DNA of 64,000 nt from DATFQE01 sp963733845 (GTDB taxonomy: Bacteria > Actinomycetota > Thermoleophilia > Gaiellales > Gaiellaceae). The stretch is taken from positions 124,001 to 188,000 of the forward strand of contig CAVTEM010000006.1 in assembly GCA_963733845.1 (NCBI GenBank), written 5' to 3'. The notes beneath the pieces are model-generated. The model had not been told where the DNA came from, did no database searches, and was given only the letters and a program-made list of their open reading frames with translations. Shown here piece by piece: positions 23,586 to 30,834 of this stretch (position 1 is the stretch's first letter; the number at the start of each line of letters is the position of its first letter). A program made the translations under genes and the position numbers.

Positions 23586-25828
23586 CGGAGCGCCTCCAGC
23601 ACGAGCGGAGCGGCACGATCGACGTCGCCGGCGCCCATCGTGAGCACCAGGTCTCCCGGCCGAGCCCACCCGGCGAGGATGCGCGCCCCGTCCTCGAGCC
23701 GCGGGGCCCAGGCCACCTGCATGCCCGGGCGGCGCTCGGCCAGACGATCGAGGATCAGCTTCCCCGTGACGCCGTCGAGCGGCTCCTCGCGCGCCCGGTA
23801 GATCTCGGTCACGGCCACGGCGTCCGCATCGGCGAGCGCGGCGCCAAACTCGTGCGCGAGGTGACGCGTGCGCGTGTACAGGTGCGGCTGGAAGAGCACG
23901 AGCACGCGGCCGGGGCCGCGCTCGCGGGCAGCCGCGACGGCGGCGGCGATCTCCGCCGGATGGTGGGCATAGTCGTCGTAGACCGAGACGTCCGAGGTCG
24001 AGCCCACGAGCTGAAAGCGCCGGCCCGCCCCCTCGAACTCCATCAGCGCACCCTGCGCCTCGGCGGCGACGATCCCGACGCGCTCGAGAGCGGCGAGCGC
24101 GCAGGCGGCGTTGAGCCGGTTGTGCTCGCCGGGAACGCGCAGCGGGAAGTCGACCGGCTCGACCTCCTCGCCGCGGACGACCTCGGGCACGTGCTCCAGC
24201 CAGCGCTCGAACAGCTCCGCGACCTCGGTGCGCGACGCGAACTCCGAGTGGTGGTCGAGGTCGACGTTCAGCACGACCGCGATGCGCGGCCGCAGCGACT
24301 CGATCGTGCGGTCGGACTCGTCGCCTTCGACGACGAGCAGGCCCGCCCCGGTGCCGGCGTTGCCGCCGAGCTGTGGCACCTCACCGCCGATCAGGAACGC
24401 GGGATCGCGCCCGAGCCTCGAGAGGACGAAGGCGATCATCGACGTCGTCGTCGTCTTCCCGTGCGCGCCGGCGACCACGATCGACTCGCGCAACGAGACG
24501 AGCTCGGCGAGCAGCTCCGCGCGAGTCCGGCCGGCGACCCTGCCCGCAAAGGCCGTGGAGACGATCGCCTCGAAGCCGTCGGGCGCGTGCGGCTCCTCGG
24601 AGATCTCGACCGGGATTCCGGCAGCCCGCACGTGCACGAGGTACGGCGTCTCTACGCGGTCCCAGCCCGCCACCTCTGCCCCCCACGCGCGCGCGAGAAC
24701 ACTGTAGGCAGAGAGACCGGCGCCGCCGATGCCGGCGAACCAGAGCTTCCTACCGGCGAGCTGCGGCCAAGCGTCGATCAGCTCCTCCGCGATCTCGTCG
24801 GCCGCGTCCGGACGGGCCAGGCGCTGCATCGCGGTTCCCATCTGCGCCAGCCGGCGCTCGTCGCCGAGCAGCGAGCGCGCGAGCTCCGGGACGGTTCCGA
24901 GCGCGGTCTGCGCCACCACGACCGCACCCCCGCCCCACGCAAAGTAGTCCGCGTTCTTGCGCTGGTGGTTGCCGGTCGCGAACGGATACGGCACGAGCAC
25001 TGCCGGCACTCCGGCCGCAGCGAGCTCCCAGACCGTGCCGCCCGCGCGCGAGACGGCGAGGTCGATCGCCCCGAGCACCGCTCCGAACTGCGGCTCCGAT
25101 GCGATCAGGCGGTAGTCGTCGCGGCGAACGCGCGGGCCCAGCGCCTCGAAGTCGCGGTTGCCGCAGACGTGCAGCACCGGCGGCCCCGCCGCGCCGAAGG
25201 CCTCGAGCGCGAGCTCGTTGAGGGAGTGCGCGCCCGCAAGCGCGCCGAAGATCCCCAGCACAGACCCCTCCGCGGGCAGGTCGTACTTCGCCCGCGCAGG
25301 CTCCCGCTCCCAGGGCAGGGAGCTGGACGGAATCGGCCGGCCGGTCACCCGGTACTTCGGCGTCCGGCGGTCGGCCAGCTCGTACGCGAGGAACACCCGC
25401 GTCGCGAACGGCGCCGCCAGGCGGTTCGCAAGCCCGAGGTGGGCGTCGGCCTCGGTCATTCCGGTCGGGATGCGCCGCCTGCGCGCGGCGACGATCATCG
25501 GGGCGCCGACAAAGCCGCCGGCGCCGAGCACGACGTTCGGCCGGCGGCGGTCGAGGATCTGGCCGCACGCATGCGGCGCCCGGCCGGCCACCATCAGCGC
25601 CTTCAGCTGCGCAGTCCCCGGCCGCCTCGGCATGCCCCTGATCTCGAAGGTATCGAGCTCGTAGCCCGCCTCAGGAACGAGCTGCGCCTCGACGTGATCC
25701 GGCGACCCGGCGAACGTCACCGCCACTCCGCGCTCGACGAGCGCCTCGGCCACTGCCAGCGCGGGCAGGACGTGTCCTGCCGTCCCGCCGGCCGCGATCA
25801 GGCACCGAAGCTCGTCGTGCGCTGGCAT
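23582..25828 (-). CDS. murG/murC: MurG-MurC: fused lipid II glycosyltransferase and UDP-MurNAc--L-alanine ligase
   Basis: One uninterrupted 748-codon frame holds two complete enzymes. Residues 1 to ~355 are MurG, which adds GlcNAc to lipid I: LIAAGGTAGHVLPALAVAEA, VLGAGGFVGAPMIVAA, and SRAGGTVWELAAAGVPAVLV with the HQ in TGNHQRKNA. From about residue 358 it is MurC, which adds L-Ala to UDP-MurNAc: LWFAGIGGAGLSAYSVLARA, the ATP loop GAHGKTTTTSMIA, VPGEHNRLNAACALAAL and YDDYAHHPAEIAAAV. Only a few residues (WPQLAGRK) join them and no stop is nearby. Both genes are expected here in the dcw order, but usually separate. A single indel at a 4-base overlap could create a false fusion, so it needs checking. 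Confidence 0.88.
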   Translation of the reverse strand: MPAHDELRCLIAAGGTAGHVLPALAVAEALVERGVAVTFAGSPDHVEAQLVPEAGYELDTFEIRGMPRRPGTAQLKALMVAGRAPHACGQILDRRRPNVVLGAGGFVGAPMIVAARRRRIPTGMTEADAHLGLANRLAAPFATRVFLAYELADRRTPKYRVTGRPIPSSSLPWEREPARAKYDLPAEGSVLGIFGALAGAHSLNELALEAFGAAGPPVLHVCGNRDFEALGPRVRRDDYRLIASEPQFGAVLGAIDLAVSRAGGTVWELAAAGVPAVLVPYPFATGNHQRKNADYFAWGGGAVVVAQTALGTVPELARSLLGDERRLAQMGTAMQRLARPDAADEIAEELIDAWPQLAGRKLWFAGIGGAGLSAYSVLARAWGAEVAGWDRVETPYLVHVRAAGIPVEISEEPHAPDGFEAIVSTAFAGRVAGRTRAELLAELVSLRESIVVAGAHGKTTTTSMIAFVLSRLGRDPAFLIGGEVPQLGGNAGTGAGLLVVEGDESDRTIESLRPRIAVVLNVDLDHHSEFASRTEVAELFERWLEHVPEVVRGEEVEPVDFPLRVPGEHNRLNAACALAALERVGIVAAEAQGALMEFEGAGRRFQLVGSTSDVSVYDDYAHHPAEIAAAVAAARERGPGRVLVLFQPHLYTRTRHLAHEFGAALADADAVAVTEIYRAREEPLDGVTGKLILDRLAERRPGMQVAWAPRLEDGARILAGWARPGDLVLTMGAGDVDRAAPLVLEALR

Positions 25829-26903
25829 CGTCCGTGGCGATGTTAAGGAGGACGCCCACCGAGGCGAGCAGCACGACCAGGCTCGAGCCGCCGTACGACA
25901 CGAACGGAAGCGGGATCCCGGTCAACGGCGCCACCCCCATCACGGCGGCGAGGTTGATCAAGGCCTGGCCGCACACGAGCGTCGTCAGCGCCGCCGCGAG
26001 TCGTTTCCCGAAGGGGTCCTTGCAGCGGAGGGCGATGCGCATCCCCGTGTACGCGAACACCGCGAAGCCGGCGATCACGAGCGTCGTCCCGAGCAGGCCG
26101 AGCTCCTCGCCCACGATCGCGAAGATCATGTCCGTGTGCGCCTCGGGGAGGTAGAAGACCTTCGAGATCCCCTGCCCGAGCCCGTCGCCGAAGACGCCGC
26201 CCGAGCCGAGGCCGATCAGCGCCTGCACGCTCTGGAAGCCGGAGTTCTGCGGGTCGCTCCACGGGTCGACGAAGGCGAAGAGGCGGGCGCGGCGGTACGG
26301 CTCGAGCCAGATCGCCGCGACGCCGGCCACGGCGACGATCGCGCCCGCGGCCCCGAGCAGGCTCAGCGGAGTGCCCGAGACCAGCAGGACGCCGCCGAGC
26401 ATGACCATGATCGTGATCGCCGTCCCGAGGTCGGGCTGGACCAGCACGAGACCGCAGAAGAGGAGCGCAAGCAGGCCGAGGGGCTTCGCCAGCTCGCCGA
26501 GCGTGCGCGGCGCAGGCCTGCGTGCGAGATAGGCCGAGGCCCAGATCGCCAGCGACAGCTTGGCCAGCTCCGAGGGCTGGAAGACCGCGGGGCCGAAGGT
26601 CAGCCAGCGCCGGGCGCCGTTGACCGCTTCGCCCATGACGAGCACGGTGAGCAGCAGGCCGAGGCTGACGACCACGAGCGTCGGCGCCAGCTGCTTCAGG
26701 GCCCGGTACGGCATGCGCGAGGCGACGACGAGCAGCACGAGGCCGGCGAGTGCGTACACGCCCTGCTTCTTCAGGTAGTAGCCGGGATCGCCGTCGCCGA
26801 GCGCCGCCGGCGCGGAGGTGGCGCTGTAGACCATCACGAGGCCGAAGGCGACGAGGCCGAGGGTGACGAGCGTGAGCAGGCGCGACTCGAGCTGGCCGTT
26901 CAA
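25671..26903 (-). CDS. ftsW: Septal peptidoglycan polymerase FtsW
   Basis: SEDS-family glycosyltransferase, about ten membrane helices, which polymerises lipid II with FtsI at the septum. Hallmarks: LVMVYSATSAPA, NGARRWLTFGPAVFQPSELA, LVQPDLGTAITIMVMLGG, EAHTDMIFAIVGEELGLLG and the final PLPFVSYGGSSLVVLLASVG. Start is TTG at 26903 with GAAGGAAG just upstream, supplied by the adjacent repeat element. The family-like protein ends near 25838 (VGVLLNIA); the remaining ~53 codons read through the murG start in another frame. The true stop is therefore uncertain and a one-base error near 25835 is possible. Confidence 0.92.
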   Translation of the reverse strand: MNGQLESRLLTLVTLGLVAFGLVMVYSATSAPAALGDGDPGYYLKKQGVYALAGLVLLVVASRMPYRALKQLAPTLVVVSLGLLLTVLVMGEAVNGARRWLTFGPAVFQPSELAKLSLAIWASAYLARRPAPRTLGELAKPLGLLALLFCGLVLVQPDLGTAITIMVMLGGVLLVSGTPLSLLGAAGAIVAVAGVAAIWLEPYRRARLFAFVDPWSDPQNSGFQSVQALIGLGSGGVFGDGLGQGISKVFYLPEAHTDMIFAIVGEELGLLGTTLVIAGFAVFAYTGMRIALRCKDPFGKRLAAALTTLVCGQALINLAAVMGVAPLTGIPLPFVSYGGSSLVVLLASVGVLLNIATDDASARRASVPDRGRRDGRTRPARAGSGRGARRARSGGDVRRVAGSRRGAARS

Positions 26904-26904
26904 A

Positions 26905-27068
26905 GAGCTTCCTTCGTTGCGAGGCCTCGTCGCCGGGGCGCGATGGGCGGTGCGAGGCAAGGACGCAGGGAGCGTTCGTATGCGCAGCGATACGGGCGCG
27001 ACTGAGGACGCCGCATCGCGCCGTCCAGCGCGGCCCGGCGGCACAGCGCTTCGCTGCGAAGGGAGCTC
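26905..27068. repeat. 164-bp palindromic-ended intergenic repeat, copy A
   Basis: This fills the murD-ftsW spacer exactly, reaching into the murD stop on one side and to within one base of the ftsW start on the other. It begins GAGCTTCCTTC and ends GAAGGGAGCTC, near-perfect inverted ends whose complementarity continues inward for about 34 bases (inner stem CGCCGGG / CCCGGCG). Copy B (28309-28472) is the same length with no gaps and about 21 differences. Most are in the arms, and at four pairs both partners change together. The central ~87 bases differ at only three positions. Confidence 0.85.
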
Positions 27069-28285
27069 ATAGCCCTTCCACCAACCCGCGGAAGTGGTCG
27101 CCGCGCTCCTCGAAGTTCGCGTACTGGTCGTAGCTCGCGCAGGCCGGGGAAAGCAGGACGATCTCACCGGGCTGCGCGAGGGCGGCGGCGCCCGCAACTG
27201 CGCGGTCGAGAGTCCTGGCCTGCTCGTACGCGACGCCTGCCTCGGACAGCGCTCCGGCGAGCTGTTCGCCCGCCTCGCCGACCAGGTGGACCGAGCGGAC
27301 GTGTCCACGCCCGCGCACCGCGCGTGCGAGCGGGTCGAAGCTCTCTCCCTTCAACGAGCCGCCGAGGATCAGGTGGAGGGGCTCGCGGTAAGCGGCTAGG
27401 CCGCGCAGCGCGGCGGCGACGTTGGTCGCCTTGGAGTCGTTGACGAAGCGGACGCCGCCGAGGTCGCGGACGAGCTCCAGGCGGTGCGGGACGCCGGCGA
27501 ACGAGGTCAGGGCGGCGGCGATCGTGTCGTCGTCGAGCCCGAGCACCCGCGCGACCGCGGTCGCCGCGGCTGCGTTCTCGCGGTTGTGCGCGCCGGGTAT
27601 CCGCGGCTCTGCCGGCAAGGGATCGGCGGCGTCAAACTCCAGTCGCCGTCCCTGTCCGGGGACGGCGTCGAAGCCGTGGGGGACGACGGCCGAGTCGCTG
27701 GGCTCCTGGTTCTCGAAGACGCGGAGCTTGGCGTCGCGGTAGGCCTCGAGCGTCCCGTGCCGGTCGAGGTGGTCGGGCTCGAGGTTGAGCAGGACGGCCG
27801 CGCGGGGACGGAACTCGTGGATGTCCTCGAGCTGGAACGAGGACACCTCGCAGACGACACGTTCGCCGGCGGCGACGCGCCCGTCCAGCTCGCAGAGCGC
27901 GCGCCCCACGTTCCCCGCGACCGGCGCGCCGAGCATCACGCCCAGCAGCTCGCTCGTCGTGGTCTTGCCGTTGGTGCCGGTGACGGCCACGAGCTCGACG
28001 CCGGAGAGCAACCGGTAGCCGAGCTCCACCTCGCTCCAGACGGGCACGCCGCGACCCCGTGCGGACCGCACGGGCGCCGCCTCCCCGGGAACCCCCGGGC
28101 TCTTGATGACCAGCTCGACCGCATCCACCACGTCCTCGTCCTCGCTGCCCAGCCGAACTTCGACACCCGCCTCGGCAAGCCTGCTCACGTCGAGCTCGGC
28201 GCGGCGGTCGACGCCGACGACGCGCACTCCCCGACCGGGCCAGCGCGAGAGCCGCCGCCTGGCCCGAGCGGGCGAGTCCGACCAC
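27067..28285 (-). CDS. murD: UDP-N-acetylmuramoyl-L-alanine--D-glutamate ligase, one frame break
   Basis: Adds D-glutamate to UDP-MurNAc-Ala. From about codon 20 the frame is intact: LVIKSPGVPGEAAP, the ATP loop VAVTGTNGKTTTSELLG, VCEVSSFQLEDI, NLEPDHLDRHGTLEAYRDAK, VPHRLELVRDLGGVRFVNDS and LLSPACASYDQYANFEERGD. The N-terminal Rossmann start (VVGLARSGQAAALALARS) lies in another frame that joins at about 28228, where one base appears extra. GTG at 28285 is the first usable start; translation may begin ~15 bases earlier at a CTG behind GAAGGAAG. A break in an essential single-copy gene is probably a sequence error. Confidence 0.9.
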
Positions 28286-28308
28286 GAGCGCGGAGGCGGG
28301 CAGGTCAG

Positions 28309-28472
28309 GAGCTTCCTTCAGTGTGGGGCCTCGTTGTCGGGGTGCGATGGGTGGTGCGAGGCAAGGACGCAGGGAGCGTTCGTATGCGAAGCGATACGGG
28401 CGCGACTGAGGACGCCGCCTCGCGCCGCCCAGCGCGGCCCGACAACACAGAGCCTCATGCTGAAGGGAGCTC
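28309..28472. repeat. 164-bp palindromic-ended intergenic repeat, copy B
   Basis: Fills the mraY-murD spacer: it ends five bases before the mraY stop and begins just upstream of murD. Same orientation and length as copy A. The arms pair as GAGCTTCCTTCAG with CTGAAGGGAGCTC and GTTGTCGGG with CCCGACAAC. Compared with copy A, arm positions 12, 16, 27 and 29 change as pairs (G-C to A-T or C-G to T-A), so base pairing is kept. Where pairs are imperfect they are nearly all G-T on the plus strand. Confidence 0.85.
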
Positions 28473-28477
28473 CATTC

Positions 28478-29512
28478 TCAGCCCCGGAAGGCGATGTAGT
28501 ACTGGTAGTAGAGCGCGAAGGCGGAGCCGCAGAGGATCGCCGTGAGGATCCAGAAGCGCACCATGATCTTCGTCTCCGACCAGGCCTTCATCTCGAAGTG
28601 GTGGTGGATGGGCGTCATCAGGAAGACGCGGCGGCCCATGTACTTGAAGGTGAAGACCTGGATCATCACCGAGAGCGCCTCGATCAGGAAGATGCCGCCG
28701 ATCAGCGGCAGCAGGGCCTCGGTCTTCGTCATCACGGCGAACCCCGCGAGCGCGCCGCCGATCGCCATCGAGCCGGTGTCCCCCATGAAGACCTCGGCCG
28801 GGAAGGCGTTGTACCAGAGGAACCCGATCGCGCCTCCGATCAGCGCCGCACCGAGGATGGCGAGGTCGAGGTCGGTTTCGCCGCGCTGGCGGATGAAGCC
28901 GATCACGGGAACTGCCGTGTAGGCGAGCAGCGCGATGATGCCGGTCCCTGCGGCGAGCCCGTCGATGCCGTCGGTCAGGTTCACGCTGTTCGCGGCGCCC
29001 GCGACGATGAAGAAGACGAGCACGTACCAACCCCACCAGAGGTCGATGTGGCCGACGGCCGGGATGTACACGTCCGTATTGAGGCCCTGCTCGCGCGCGG
29101 CCCAGGCGAGGAAGACGGTGATCGCCCCGAGCAGCAGCAGCTTCCAGCGGCCGGACAGGCCGAGCGAGCGACGGCGGGTGACCTTGGTGAAGTCGTCGAT
29201 GAAGCCGATCGCGCCGCACGCGAGCGTGACCGCGAAGACCGTCCACGCGTTCAGCGTGTACTCGCTCAGGGCGATGAACGGCAGCGCCGCCGCGATCACG
29301 ATCAGGACGCCGCCCATCGTCGGCGTGCCCTGCTTCCGCCGGTGCCCCTCGGGCCCCTCCTCGCGAATGTGCTGGCCGAGCTCGTTGCGGCGCAGGAAGT
29401 CGATGAACTTCGGGCCGACGATGATCGACAGGACCATCGCGATGAGGCCCGCGGCGATGACCTTTTCCAGTGCTTCGCGTGCCCGCTCGGGGGTCGATGA
29501 GAAGCGAGGCAA
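28478..29512 (-). CDS. mraY: Phospho-N-acetylmuramoyl-pentapeptide transferase
   Basis: Membrane enzyme making lipid I from UDP-MurNAc-pentapeptide and undecaprenyl phosphate, about 344 aa with ten helices. Motifs: EGPEGHRRKQGTPTMGG, IGFIDDFTKVTRRRSLGLS, NSVNLTDGIDGLAAG, the Mg-site region VFMGDTGSMAIGGALA, and LMTPIHHHFEMKAWSETKIM. The start is uncertain: TTG at 29512 gives MPRFSSTPERAREALEKVIA but lies inside the repeat core with no ribosome site. An internal ATG before VLSIIVGPKFID would shorten it by about 25 residues. Confidence 0.95.
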   Translation of the reverse strand: MPRFSSTPERAREALEKVIAAGLIAMVLSIIVGPKFIDFLRRNELGQHIREEGPEGHRRKQGTPTMGGVLIVIAAALPFIALSEYTLNAWTVFAVTLACGAIGFIDDFTKVTRRRSLGLSGRWKLLLLGAITVFLAWAAREQGLNTDVYIPAVGHIDLWWGWYVLVFFIVAGAANSVNLTDGIDGLAAGTGIIALLAYTAVPVIGFIRQRGETDLDLAILGAALIGGAIGFLWYNAFPAEVFMGDTGSMAIGGALAGFAVMTKTEALLPLIGGIFLIEALSVMIQVFTFKYMGRRVFLMTPIHHHFEMKAWSETKIMVRFWILTAILCGSAFALYYQYYIAFRG

Positions 29513-29526
29513 GGACGCAGGGAGCG
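29490..29526. repeat. Third, degenerate copy of the dcw repeat core
   Basis: Bases 29504-29526 match 23 consecutive bases of the centre of copies A and B (element positions 48-70; GCGAGGCAAGGACG...GGGAGCG). Weaker similarity continues to about 29490 (GGGG-CGATG). It lies at the murF-mraY junction in the same orientation; the palindromic arms are not recognisable. The mraY TTG start codon falls inside the core. Confidence 0.6.
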
Positions 29527-30834
29527 CTACTGGCGCGGCGGCGCGCGGTCAGCGCCTCAGCGGCGCGAGGCCGCTCGAGGCCGACGCTGCGCGACGCTTT
29601 CAGGAGCACGACGTCTCCCGGCGCGACGAGCTCGTCGAGGGCCGCCGACGCGGCGTCCACCGAGGCGGCGTGCCGCTCCACGGGAACCCCTGCGCCGAGG
29701 TAGCCGCGGGCGAGCTCGCCGACCGCGAGGAGCACGTCGGCGTTCCGCGCCGCGGCGCGGCCCACCTGCTCGTGAAAGCGCGGGAGCGCCCTCGCCCAGC
29801 TCGGCCATGTCTCCGAGCACGGCGACCCGGCGGCGGCCGTTCGCGCGCGCAGTCAGGTGCTCGAGAGCGGCCTCCATCGACACCGGGTTGGCGTTGTACG
29901 CGTCGTTGATGAGCAGACCTTCGCCGGGAAGCGCCGTTTCCTCCCCGCGCCAGCGCGAAAGCGCGATCCGGTCGGCGCCCTCCTGTGCCTGATCGAGCGG
30001 CAGCCCGAGCGCCTCGTAGGCGAGCAGCGCGGCGGCGGCGTTCCCGGCCTGGTGGCGCGCGGTGAAGTTGAAGCGGAGCTCGAGCGTGCGGCCGCCGAGG
30101 TCGAATGTGACCTCCGCGTGCTCGTCGCCGGCCGCGAAGGCCGTGACCGAGGCGTCACCTCCCGGTCCGAAGCGCCGGATCTCGACGTCGTCGCGGTCCA
30201 GGAAGGCCTCGAGCTCGGGAGCGGGCGTGGGCGCGACGGCCACTCCTCCAGGCGGGAGCGCCTCGACGATCTCGGCCTTCGCCTGCGCGACCCGCTCGAC
30301 GGTGCCGAGCAGCTCGAGGTGCACCGGTCCGACAGCCGTCACGATCCCCACGTCCGGACGCGCGACCTCGCAGAGCTCCGTGATCTGCCCGAGCCCGCGC
30401 ATGCCCATCTCGGCGACGACGAGCTCGGTGTCGGGCTCGATCCGGGCGAGCGTCAGCGGCAGGCCGATCTCGTTGTTGTGCCCGCCCTCCGCCGCCACCG
30501 TCCGCGCGTGCGGGCGGCAGAGCGCGGCCAGGATGTCCTTCGTGGAGGTCTTGCCGGTCGAGCCGGTGATCCCGACGACCCGGGCGTCGCTGCGGGAACG
30601 AATGGCCTTGCCGATCGCGGCCAGGGCCGCAAAGGCGTCGTCCGGATAGAGCACCGCCGATGCTCCACGTGCGAGGGCGTGGCGGGCGAAGTCTGCGCCG
30701 CTGCCGACCACTACGAAGGCGTCGCCCTCCTCGACGAGGCGGGAGTCGACCTGGACGCCGGTGGCCTCGTCGGTCCAGCCGGCGCGCGTGAGGCGGCCGA
30801 GCGGCTCGAGCTCGTCCAGCGGGAGCGGGATCAC
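29527..30834 (-). CDS. murF: UDP-MurNAc-tripeptide--D-alanyl-D-alanine ligase, frame-broken
   Basis: Adds D-Ala-D-Ala to the UDP-MurNAc tripeptide. N-terminal and central domains are intact: VGITGSTGKTSTKDILAALC (ATP loop), GGHNNEIGLPLTLARIEPDT, VVAEMGMRGLGQITEL, TARHQAGNAAAALLAYEAL and LINDAYNANPVSMEAAL. At about 29783 one extra base shifts the frame after GDMAELGEGAPA; the C-terminus continues in the next frame (VGRAAARNADVLLAVGELA ... GDVVLLKASRSVGLER). A TAG at 29529-29527 would end the protein if the frame returns near 29540, so two compensating indels are likely. Start GTG overlaps the murE stop (GTGA). Confidence 0.88.
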
